Made by a program: the position numbers and the translations under genes. From assembly GCA_031270925.1 (NCBI GenBank), contig JAISWY010000249.1, positions 1-10,809 on the forward strand: a stretch of DNA of 10,809 bases, in the 5' to 3' direction. This DNA comes from Candidatus Symbiothrix sp. (GTDB lineage Bacteria > Bacteroidota > Bacteroidia > Bacteroidales > Azobacteroidaceae). Below are positions 1 through 6,382 of the stretch, piece after piece; position 1 is the first letter of the stretch, and each line of letters starts with the position of its first letter. The notes beneath the pieces were generated by a model. The model did not search any database, was not told where the DNA came from, and saw nothing but the letters and a program-made list of their open reading frames with translations.

Positions 1-157
1 GCAAATCTTTGAGCGGAGTTTTATCAAACAATGAAGCGCTTAAAATCTGCATTATTTCATAAATAGAAAGCGGACTTTTGACCAGTTGTTTGATGTGTGC
101 AACAAGCAAATAAGCACACTTTAGTGTACCCCTTTCTTTGAACAATTTTCCAAACCG
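1..157 (-). pseudogene. IS4-family-type transposase remnant (C-terminal part, 5'-truncated, runs off left edge)
   Basis: Read on the minus strand, an open frame follows a stop codon (TAG at 160-158) and stays open to the window edge. From about position 118 leftwards it encodes CAYLLVAHIKQLVKSPLSI, then YEIMQILSASLFDKTPLKDL. This resembles the segment near the C-terminus of IS4-family transposases carrying a DUF4372 N-terminal domain, with hallmarks (A/T)YLLVA.IK, SIYEI.QIL and the LFDKTPL block. The upstream part of a transposase, including the DDE catalytic core, would have to lie between here and asd. Only about 75 bp separate the stop codon from the end of asd, so the copy lacks its 5' portion. 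The residues before CAYLL do not look like transposase, which suggests a junction near 119-125. No start codon, terminal inverted repeat or target duplication is visible. The family call comes from remembered motifs and was not searched. Confidence 0.6.
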
Positions 158-234
158 CTACAGAAAGCATAAAGCAGTTGCGTCGCCTTGTTCGAATAAA
201 TCATCTATCGAAATATATTCGTCGCCAATGCCGA
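158..234. other. spacer between asd and transposase remnant
   Basis: About 77 bp with no supportable gene. Only very short frames exist here, such as a 27-codon minus-strand frame starting at an ATG near 195, and none has recognisable features. No convincing terminator hairpin with a T-run follows the asd stop. The spot where the transposase fragment stops resembling transposase lies just left of this stretch. Confidence 0.4.
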
Positions 235-1239
235 TTAAGAGGAAGAACGAATCAGATATTCAGCAATTTGCACAGCATTCAAAGCAGCGCCTTTCTTGAT
301 TTGGTCGCCCACGCACCAAAAGGAAAGTCCGTTGGGATTAGAGATGTCTTTGCGGATACGTCCCACATACACCGGGTCTTTACCGGCGATAAACAAGGGC
401 ATCGGATAGATTTTGTTGGCTGGATCGTCCTGAACTACCACGCCTTCGGCTTTGGAAAAAGCGTCGCGTGCTTCTTCTACTGAAATTGAGCGTTCGGTTT
501 CAACCCAAATTGCTTCGGAATGAGCGCGTAACGACGGCACACGCACGCACAAGGCGCTTACTTCCACATCGGAGTGCATGATTTTACGTGTTTCGTTGTA
601 CATTTTCATTTCTTCTTTCGTGTATCCGTTGTCGGTAAAAACATCGACTTGCGGTATCAGGTTGTAGGCCAATTGATAAACGAATTTTTCGACGGTTGGT
701 TCCTCGCCGTTCACGATTTGGCAGTATTGTTTGGTCAGTTCGTCCATGGCAGCAGCTCCGGCTCCCGACGCAGCTTGGTAAGTCGAAACGTGGATTCGTT
801 TGATGTGCGATAATTCTTCCAAGGGCTTCAGCGCTACAACCATTTGAATGGTCGTGCAATTCGGGTTGGCGATAATGTTGCAGGGACAGATTTTCGCATC
901 TTCGGCATTGACTTCCGGAACCACCAAAGGCACATCGGCATCCATCCGAAAAGCGCTCGAATTGTCGATCATGATAGCGCCGTATTTAGTGATTGTTTTG
1001 GCAAATTCCTTGGAAATTCCCGCTCCGGCAGAGGTAAATGCGATGTTTACGCCTTTAAAATCGTCGTTGTGTTTCAATTCCTTAACGACATGCGATTTTC
1101 CGCGAAACAAATACGATTTTCCCGCGCTCCGTTCCGAACCGAACAACACCAATTCATCGACCGGAAAATTCCGTTCTTCCAATACGTGCAAAAATTCCTG
1201 ACCTACTGCGCCGCTTGCGCCCACGATTGCAACTTTCAT
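235..1239 (-). CDS. asd: aspartate-semialdehyde dehydrogenase
   Basis: Reduces beta-aspartyl phosphate to aspartate-4-semialdehyde with NADPH in the cytoplasm. This is the branch point to Lys/diaminopimelate, Thr and Met. The 334-aa product has the usual family length. The N-terminal Rossmann motif is [10 protein letters not shown] (residues 7-16). SSAFRMD (94-100) carries the likely phosphate-binding Arg98. NPNCTT (125-130) holds the nucleophile Cys128, followed by the glycine-rich [11 protein letters not shown] (158-168). [10 protein letters not shown] (233-242) carries the catalytic His240. The end ([17 protein letters not shown]) matches the family. I chose the ATG at 1239 because [10 protein letters not shown] begins exactly at the conserved N-terminus; a start at 1380 would add 47 non-homologous residues reaching into the upstream gene. 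The start lies 20 nt after the acyltransferase stop, with an A-rich leader and no Shine-Dalgarno, as is normal in Bacteroidota. It is probably the last gene of the operon that starts near 4645. Confidence 0.96.
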   Translation of the reverse strand: MKVAIVGASGAVGQEFLHVLEERNFPVDELVLFGSERSAGKSYLFRGKSHVVKELKHNDDFKGVNIAFTSAGAGISKEFAKTITKYGAIMIDNSSAFRMDADVPLVVPEVNAEDAKICPCNIIANPNCTTIQMVVALKPLEELSHIKRIHVSTYQAASGAGAAAMDELTKQYCQIVNGEEPTVEKFVYQLAYNLIPQVDVFTDNGYTKEEMKMYNETRKIMHSDVEVSALCVRVPSLRAHSEAIWVETERSISVEEARDAFSKAEGVVVQDDPANKIYPMPLFIAGKDPVYVGRIRKDISNPNGLSFWCVGDQIKKGAALNAVQIAEYLIRSSS

Positions 1240-1259
1240 TGTTTTATTTTTTGAAAAAA

Positions 1260-2345
1260 TTATTCTTTTGTATTTTGGGATGCAAAAGTAGTAATAATTT
1301 GGGAATATCGCGCCATCCATTCGTACCATATTTTTTCGAAAAAAAGAATCAAAATAAAAGCCCCAATAAGCAACAACCAATTATTATACAGAAAAATAAA
1401 AGATAGCGTAAATAACGCAATATGAACAAGCACATCGGCAAGTAAGGTAATTACATATCGTAGCGACATTTTAAATTGCGGGTCGCGTATCAGATTTTGC
1501 AAACGCAATGACAATAAATAAGGTATGATTCCTATTAACAAACCAACTGCTGCAATAGGCAATAAAAGCAATAAAAGCAATATAAACAATAAGTTACTAA
1601 TTTTTTCAGTCAAACTTAATGTTTTTTTCGGTAGAATAGTTTCGGTGTATTCTATTTGTGTCGCCCGCATTCGAGCAGTCAATTCGTTGGTCATTTGTTT
1701 AAGCGTCGCCGCTTGATTTTCCTTATATCCGGCGTAATAATCCGCAGTCTGCATCGGTTCACCATAACAAACCGTGATATTTTTGTAAAAACTTTTTGGG
1801 TCTTCCCAATTCACGCCCACCGGCACAATTTTCAAATCGACAGGCAAACCGTTTTTTTGCATCTCCTCGACGGCCGGCATGGCAATTCGGAAAATGCCTT
1901 TTTGGAGCGGCGCAAGCATTTTTGTGGGATTAAAAACACCTTCCGGCATAATACCGACGACCTTCTTGTGGACAAGCACCGAAACAAGAATATCAAAAAC
2001 TTGGTCGTTTTGGTTTTCGAACTTGCCTTTGTCGCGCTGACGAAAAATGGGCAAAATGCGTAAAAAATGCAGAATTTTGACAACCGTTTTGTTCTCGAAA
2101 ATATCAGCGCGAGCAACGAAAAGCGGTTGCGACCATTGCGTACAAAGCACAGCCAGGGCATCCATCAACGAATTTTGGTGCGTAATCGCGTAAATAAATG
2201 GGCCTTTACGTGGAATGTTCTGTTTTCCAAGCACTTTCACGCGGCGATAGAATCGAAAAAATGCAGGCGTAACGATGAATATTTTTAAAATTTGATACCA
2301 AAAACCGGAATGGTAGAATTGACGTTTTAGAGCTTCCGTATCCAT
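1260..2345 (-). CDS. membrane-associated glycerolipid acyltransferase (PlsC-like domain)
   Basis: Probable acyltransferase using glycerol-3-phosphate, lysophosphatidate or a related lipid as acceptor at the inner membrane. The 361-aa protein has an N-terminal PlsC-type domain. Block I is [10 protein letters not shown] (residues 55-64; His56 and Asp62). Block II is probably around residues 94-106 ([13 protein letters not shown]). Block III is IMPEGVFNP (132-140) and block IV is IVPVGVNW (173-180). His and Asp are five residues apart (HX5D), the spacing I recall from yeast Gat1/Gat2-type glycerol-phosphate acyltransferases and from many Bacteroidota homologues, not the HX4D of E. coli PlsB/PlsC. 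The C-terminal third adds hydrophobic stretches at about 252-280 and 298-336, likely membrane anchors. The ATG overlaps the stop of the upstream transporter by one nucleotide (TAATG), which suggests translational coupling. The acceptor cannot be told from sequence. Confidence 0.85.
   Translation of the reverse strand: MDTEALKRQFYHSGFWYQILKIFIVTPAFFRFYRRVKVLGKQNIPRKGPFIYAITHQNSLMDALAVLCTQWSQPLFVARADIFENKTVVKILHFLRILPIFRQRDKGKFENQNDQVFDILVSVLVHKKVVGIMPEGVFNPTKMLAPLQKGIFRIAMPAVEEMQKNGLPVDLKIVPVGVNWEDPKSFYKNITVCYGEPMQTADYYAGYKENQAATLKQMTNELTARMRATQIEYTETILPKKTLSLTEKISNLLFILLLLLLLPIAAVGLLIGIIPYLLSLRLQNLIRDPQFKMSLRYVITLLADVLVHIALFTLSFIFLYNNWLLLIGAFILILFFEKIWYEWMARYSQIITTFASQNTKE
1559..1582. repeat. 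9-bp direct repeat inside a Leu-rich transmembrane segment
   Basis: On the plus strand GCAATAAAA occurs at 1559-1567 and 1568-1576, followed by a partial copy GCAATA at 1577-1582. On the coding (minus) strand this gives part of the poly-leucine run at residues 255-262 of the acyltransferase. The unit is a multiple of three, so gain or loss of a copy would keep frame and only lengthen or shorten the hydrophobic segment. It may be simple low-complexity coding sequence. Confidence 0.5.
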
Positions 2346-3316
2346 TATTCTTTCATTTTTTTACGCGACCATAAAGCTGCCAATCCCATACCGGCTACGA
2401 TGTGCCAAATTCCCCAAAACGCTGTAATAAAAGCCATTCCGCCCAAACCGTCGAACAATTTCGGATTGAAAATCAGAATCAAACCCAAGCCCGAATTTTG
2501 TATGCCCGTTTCGATAGAGAGGGTGCGCACATTGGCGTCGCTCAATTTTCCGAATTTACCCGTCAAATATCCGGTAAGAAACGCCAAGGCATTATGAACA
2601 AGCACGAGCAGAAAAATCAGATGAATATATTTCAGGAAATAATCGAAATTGTTTTTCAGCGCCATAATCACAAAAGCGATAAATACAATGATGGAGAGGT
2701 AAGACATTGGTTTCTTGATTTTTTTGACGAATATCGGGAAACGTTTCCCAACAAAAATGCCCAAGGCAACAGGCAAACCCAACAGCAGCACCACCGTTTG
2801 CAACATATCAATAAAATTGATATGGACAAACGGCACATCGACCGAAGAAAAATAAAGCGTGCCGTAGAGCCAGAAATTGAATGGCGTCAAAACAACGCAA
2901 GCAATTGTAGAAAAGGCGGTTAGCGACACCGACAGACTGACATTGGCTTTGGACATGAGCGAAATAAAATTCGATACGTTTCCGCCCGGACAGGCTGCCA
3001 CCAAAATCATTCCCAAGGCAACCGAAGGCGTTGGATTGAGAATTTTTACCAAAAGAAACGTAAGCAGCGGCAAAAAAACAAATTGCGAACAAGCGCCGAG
3101 CCAAAACGGTTTCGGATGCTTCCAAATGCTTTTAAACTCTTTCAAATCAATGTTTAAGGCTACACCGAACATAACGAACGCGATAACAATGTTCATGGTC
3201 AGCAATGAGCCTTCGGTAAAATTGAGCCGGACATTATCGAGTACAGCTAAAGGATGCGAGCCAACCTTGTCCAAAATATCTTTCAGGGGAGCGGCTAAAA
3301 GAATCAATGTATTCAT
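2345..3316 (-). CDS. bile acid:sodium symporter (BASS/SBF) family transporter
   Basis: Inner-membrane secondary transporter of the SBF/BASS family, which moves organic anions such as bile acids or small carboxylates with sodium. The 323-aa protein is hydrophobic throughout, with about nine to ten membrane segments. Two family signatures sit at the discontinuous-helix crossover sites: ACPGGNVSNFISLMSKAN (residues 108-125) and ETGIQNSGLG (269-278). In characterised ASBT homologues these regions carry the sodium ligands (the Glu/Gln of EXXXQ and the Asn/Ser of the first crossover). Length is normal for bacterial members. The start ATG (3316-3314) overlaps the TGA of the upstream Omp85-like gene in an ATGA arrangement, and its own TAA shares a base with the next ATG, so it is embedded in a coupled operon. 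Many family members are misnamed for bile acids; the real substrate is unknown. Confidence 0.92.
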   Translation of the reverse strand: MNTLILLAAPLKDILDKVGSHPLAVLDNVRLNFTEGSLLTMNIVIAFVMFGVALNIDLKEFKSIWKHPKPFWLGACSQFVFLPLLTFLLVKILNPTPSVALGMILVAACPGGNVSNFISLMSKANVSLSVSLTAFSTIACVVLTPFNFWLYGTLYFSSVDVPFVHINFIDMLQTVVLLLGLPVALGIFVGKRFPIFVKKIKKPMSYLSIIVFIAFVIMALKNNFDYFLKYIHLIFLLVLVHNALAFLTGYLTGKFGKLSDANVRTLSIETGIQNSGLGLILIFNPKLFDGLGGMAFITAFWGIWHIVAGMGLAALWSRKKMKE

Positions 3317-4611
3317 AGGATGAAATTTATTCCCATATAAAATGCGCCTTTGTCGTCTTGTGCGTTCAACGCACGTCCATAATCGGCGGAAATAACAAAA
3401 TTGCGGTTCATGACAATACCGATGCCGCCGCCAGCACCCACGTGCAAGCCGTCATTAGCGTTGTTGAAATATAAATTACTATCGGTAAATTGCTGAAAAT
3501 CAATGTTCCGTTTGTCATAAACCATACCGCCATCGCAAAAGCCGTTGAGATAAACCGCCCAGTTTTGCTTGATAAAACGGAAATTGCTAACGATTCCGCG
3601 CAATTCGAGGTTTGCAAACGCAAGGCCATCGCCCACAACACGGTTTTTCAGTATTCCGCGTACTGTTGTTGCGCCGCCAACACCCTCGTTTACAGATCGG
3701 TTGAGCCAAATATAATTCAGGTTTTGAGAAAGAAAAAATGGAGTTTCCCCAAACATTTTTTGCTGCACAAACAAGCGGTAAATACCGATAAGACGCTCAT
3801 TTTCCAATAAAGGAATAAATTGTTTGTGCGAAAAAGCCACGATTCCACTGCCGAAACCTTGCCTGTTTCCAAGAAATTCGGGTGAAATATCGAATATCAG
3901 TTCGGTTTGAATACCGCGTGAGGGCGTTTTTTCGTGATTACGTGTGTCAATCGCCGCGCCCAAACGCAAATGCGTTGAAAATCCGCCGTTTTTTTCGCTT
4001 TCCTTTATAATATTGTTGGCGACGTATAAGTCGTACAAAGTGCTGGCATCGGGCAGTTCCAATTTTTCAAAATTGACACGCGATACATTGAAATTCAGAA
4101 AATTAATGCCGGCAAAGTATTTAATATGCGGATTTCCCGGATTCCACGAAAAGTCGATATTGGCGCGAAGAAAACTGCGTTGATAGGCGTAAAACATTCG
4201 TGAGCGGAAATCGGCCGTTTCGTCGGTAATAAAATTGGGATTGTAAACCGATTCATAGCCGTTGAAGCCGTAAAAAGGCGCTGCATTGTCGGTTATGTAA
4301 CTCAAATCGGTCATCATTCGCACGCCCGGAATCAGTTTTTTGGTGTCCCAATAAAAGCGATTGATGCCCGAACCTTTGGTATAACGCGATATTTCCAAAT
4401 ACAAACTTTGTTCGTAAACGGGATAAGACGCCGCACCGTAATCGAACAAATTAACCAACGCTCCATACTGAAAACCCATATCGGAATTGTATGATAGGGT
4501 AGGTAATGCTCCAAAGTTCCATCCTTTTTTCTGGATCGCGTTTTTCTCGGTTTGCGAAAAGGCCGAAGCGCTGATAATGAGAAAAATAAAAAGCAGTTTA
4601 AAAATTTTCAT
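3313..4611 (-). CDS. Omp85-type outer-membrane beta-barrel protein without POTRA domains (BamA/TamA family surface antigen)
   Basis: Predicted outer-membrane 16-strand barrel of 432 aa. The signal peptide is residues 1 to about 19 (MKIFKLLFIFLIISASAFS, cleaved before Gln20). The mature part is alternating beta-strand sequence from residue 31. Omp85 marks include DTRNHEKTPSRG (222-233), where family members have D-T-R...P.(K/R)G, and TVRGILKNRVVGDG (316-329), which corresponds to the conserved VRGY/F motif of the loop that folds into the barrel. This is followed by the strand LAFANLELRG. The last strands (VISADYGRAL and GAFYMGINFIL) end close to the C-terminus as in a barrel. There is no room for periplasmic POTRA repeats, unlike BamA or TamA, so this is a barrel-only relative of unknown cargo. 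I chose 4611 over the farther ATG at 4821 because it starts the signal peptide. It is first in the operon. Confidence 0.85.
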   Translation of the reverse strand: MKIFKLLFIFLIISASAFSQTEKNAIQKKGWNFGALPTLSYNSDMGFQYGALVNLFDYGAASYPVYEQSLYLEISRYTKGSGINRFYWDTKKLIPGVRMMTDLSYITDNAAPFYGFNGYESVYNPNFITDETADFRSRMFYAYQRSFLRANIDFSWNPGNPHIKYFAGINFLNFNVSRVNFEKLELPDASTLYDLYVANNIIKESEKNGGFSTHLRLGAAIDTRNHEKTPSRGIQTELIFDISPEFLGNRQGFGSGIVAFSHKQFIPLLENERLIGIYRLFVQQKMFGETPFFLSQNLNYIWLNRSVNEGVGGATTVRGILKNRVVGDGLAFANLELRGIVSNFRFIKQNWAVYLNGFCDGGMVYDKRNIDFQQFTDSNLYFNNANDGLHVGAGGGIGIVMNRNFVISADYGRALNAQDDKGAFYMGINFIL

Positions 4612-4649
4612 TTTACAATAAATATTATGATGTGTCCACGTTTTTGCGA

Positions 4650-4657
4650 CAAAGATA
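4650..4657 (-). promoter_or_regulatory. putative Bacteroides-type promoter (-7 TATCTTTG) for the minus-strand operon
   Basis: The minus strand reads TATCTTTG here, an exact match to the TAnnTTTG -7 consensus of the Bacteroidota primary sigma factor. A weak -33 candidate, TTCG against TTTG, lies at 4678-4681 with 20 nt between, within the usual spacing. Transcription would start around 4643-4645 and give a leader of about 30 nt before the ATG at 4611. The call rests on position and consensus only. Confidence 0.6.
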
Positions 4658-4722
4658 TAACTTTTAGATTTATTTAACGAATATATAATAAAAATGTTAT
4701 ATTTCATTCGCCGGATTCGTTT

Positions 4723-4730
4723 TATCTTTG
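4723..4730 (+). promoter_or_regulatory. putative Bacteroides-type promoter (-7 TATCTTTG) for the lamin-tail gene
   Basis: The plus strand reads TATCTTTG, again an exact TAnnTTTG match and the same octamer as the opposing promoter. The -33 region is poor: TTTC at 4702-4705 with only 17 nt spacing. Transcription would start near 4737, leaving a leader of about 115 nt before the ATG at 4853. That is long enough to hold the small ORF and hairpins noted at 4763-4837. Confidence 0.55.
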
Positions 4731-4762
4731 CCTCCGGTTTATTCACAGCCGAAATCACAGCA

Positions 4763-4837
4763 ATGCCGAGACTTGCATGGATGAATGAAACCAAAATTAA
4801 CCGCAGGAACTTGGCCTGCAAGATTTTAACAAACTAA
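4763..4837 (+). other. possible 24-codon upstream ORF in the leader of the lamin-tail gene
   Basis: ATG at 4763 opens a frame of 24 codons (begins MPRLAWMNETK, ends ACKILTN) that closes with TAA at 4835-4837, 15 nt before the main start. A second in-frame ATG lies at 4781. It falls downstream of the predicted transcription start. Two mutually exclusive inverted repeats lie in or across it: CTTGCA 4772-4777 with TGCAAG 4817-4822, and GCAGG 4803-4807 with CCTGC 4815-4819. The stems are only 5-6 bp. It could be a leader peptide or simply an open frame by chance; I do not recognise the peptide. Confidence 0.25.
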
Positions 4838-4852
4838 AACATTGTTTTTGTT

Positions 4853-6382
4853 ATGAAGAAAATTCTTCTTTTTATGATGGCTTGCCAAACGATGAGCGTG
4901 TTGGCGCAGTTTCACGACGATTTCCAAGACCGTTCGTTTACGGGAGAAAATCGCAGTGTGGTATGGTCGGGCAATGTCGCTGATTTTCAGGTAAATGACG
5001 CCTTGCAATTACAATTAAATTCGTCGAAGACGGAAAGTAATTCCACGGCACAGTTGCGAACGGCAAATTCCCGGTTGCAGCACACCACTTGGTCGTTTGA
5101 TGTGAAAATGGGAGTAAATCCTACTTCCGGCAATTTTGTCAAAGTTTATTTAACGAGTGATGAACCGGATCTAATCGCTTCGTTGAACGGATTTTATGTT
5201 CGTATCGGGCATACCCAAGATCATCTTTGTTTGATTCGTTCCGTGAAAGGGGACGAAGACCAAATTTTGATTCAGGGCGCGGACAAACGGGTGGATAAAT
5301 CGTCGTTTACCGTAAATGTGAAAGTGATTTTGGATGATGCCGGCAATTTTCAGTTGTATTCGCGTTTAGACAATGAAACCGATTTTACGGAAGAAGGGCA
5401 TTGCACGGTTTCCATCGGAAATTTACCCGAAGCGCATTGGTTCGGTGTTGTCTGTACATTTTCAGGCGCGAACAACAAAAAGTTTTATTTCGACAATATC
5501 GTTGTAAAAGATTCGGATGAAGACGATCCCGAACCTACGCCGCTTGAAAATCTTCCGGAAGCCAACGATTTGGTTATCAACGAAATTCTGTACGATCCTC
5601 CTACCGACGGCGAAGAATATGTGGAATTGTATAACCGTTCGGAAAAATCCATCGATTTGCGTTACGTGAGCATTACCACGCGCAAACCGGCCGACAGCTC
5701 ACTCAATCGGGCTTATCCGCTATCGACATCCGAATTATTGCTTTTGCCGCAGGAGTACGTGTTGGTTACGAAAGACCGCACGGGTGTTTGTTCGTTTTTC
5801 TCCTGCCATGACGAATCGCTTTGCACCGAACCCGAAAATATGGCTTCGCTGACCAATACCGGCGCGTGTGTTGTGATTCTGAATAATCAAACGAACGAAA
5901 TAATCGACCAAGTAAATTATTTGCCGGCATTTCATTCCATCGCATCAAGTAAACAAAAAGGAGTGGCTTTGGAACGAATTAATTTTGAAGCGTCGAGCGA
6001 TGATGCTTCCAATTGGACATCGGCTACTACGGCAAGTGGCGGTGGGACACCGGGGTATATTAATTCACAATTAAATGTAGCAATCGAAACCGTCGGAAAA
6101 ATTGAAAATAACATTCAAATCGAATATCCAAATGCGACCAATGCGAATTATTCCATTCGCTACCAATTGGATAGACCTGCATATAATTGTCGAATCTTCG
6201 TTTTCGACGCTTTGGGACGAAAAGTCGATACGATTGCAGAAAACGATATTTTGGGTAGCGCCGGCGCTATCGAGTGGCAAAAAGCCGGACAACTTGAGAG
6301 CGGTTTGTACATTATATTTATAGAAGCGTTTTCAGTGGATGGGCAAGTGCAAAAGTTCAAAGTTCCGGTCGTAGTGCGCTGA
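4853..6382 (+). CDS. secreted lamin-tail-domain protein with C-terminal FlgD-like/sorting-type domain
   Basis: Exported protein of 509 aa of unknown precise role. The signal peptide is residues 1 to about 18 (ends MSVLA before Gln19). Residues 20-220 form a beta-rich N-terminal region starting FHDDFQD and ending FYFDNIVVKD, like the concanavalin-type N-terminal domain of many Bacteroidota lamin-tail proteins. An acidic, proline-containing linker follows (220-236). The lamin tail domain spans about 237-405 (LVINEILYDPPTDGEEYVELYN at its start, GGGTPGYIN at its end). The C-terminus, about 420-509, has the pattern I-Y-L...VFDALGRKV...GLYIIFIEAF...KFKVPVVV, resembling FlgD-like Ig or type IX secretion C-terminal domains. 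Surface delivery is therefore plausible but unproven. Compared with relatives I recall, the WDG segment before GLYII is shortened to EWQKAGQLES. The 3' end overlaps prmC by 26 bp tail to tail. Confidence 0.82.
   Translation: MKKILLFMMACQTMSVLAQFHDDFQDRSFTGENRSVVWSGNVADFQVNDALQLQLNSSKTESNSTAQLRTANSRLQHTTWSFDVKMGVNPTSGNFVKVYLTSDEPDLIASLNGFYVRIGHTQDHLCLIRSVKGDEDQILIQGADKRVDKSSFTVNVKVILDDAGNFQLYSRLDNETDFTEEGHCTVSIGNLPEAHWFGVVCTFSGANNKKFYFDNIVVKDSDEDDPEPTPLENLPEANDLVINEILYDPPTDGEEYVELYNRSEKSIDLRYVSITTRKPADSSLNRAYPLSTSELLLLPQEYVLVTKDRTGVCSFFSCHDESLCTEPENMASLTNTGACVVILNNQTNEIIDQVNYLPAFHSIASSKQKGVALERINFEASSDDASNWTSATTASGGGTPGYINSQLNVAIETVGKIENNIQIEYPNATNANYSIRYQLDRPAYNCRIFVFDALGRKVDTIAENDILGSAGAIEWQKAGQLESGLYIIFIEAFSVDGQVQKFKVPVVVR

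Noticed and set aside
112..195. 27-codon minus-strand frame between asd and the transposase remnant
   Set aside because: Too short, no recognisable features, and it spans the likely junction of the remnant.
844..1254. Plus-strand open frames of 117-136 codons opposite asd
   Set aside because: They are shadows of asd codon structure, with no signal, motif or plausible context. The same holds for the long opposite-strand frames over the other genes (for example 2402-2923, 2877-3323 and 8458-8904).
1240..1380. 47-residue N-terminal extension of asd (start at 1380)
   Set aside because: It overlaps the acyltransferase coding end, has no family counterpart, and the conserved [10 protein letters not shown] starts at 1239.
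4612..4821. 70-residue N-terminal extension of the Omp85-like gene (start at 4821)
   Set aside because: The signal peptide starts at 4611, and the extension crosses the predicted promoters of both divergent genes.
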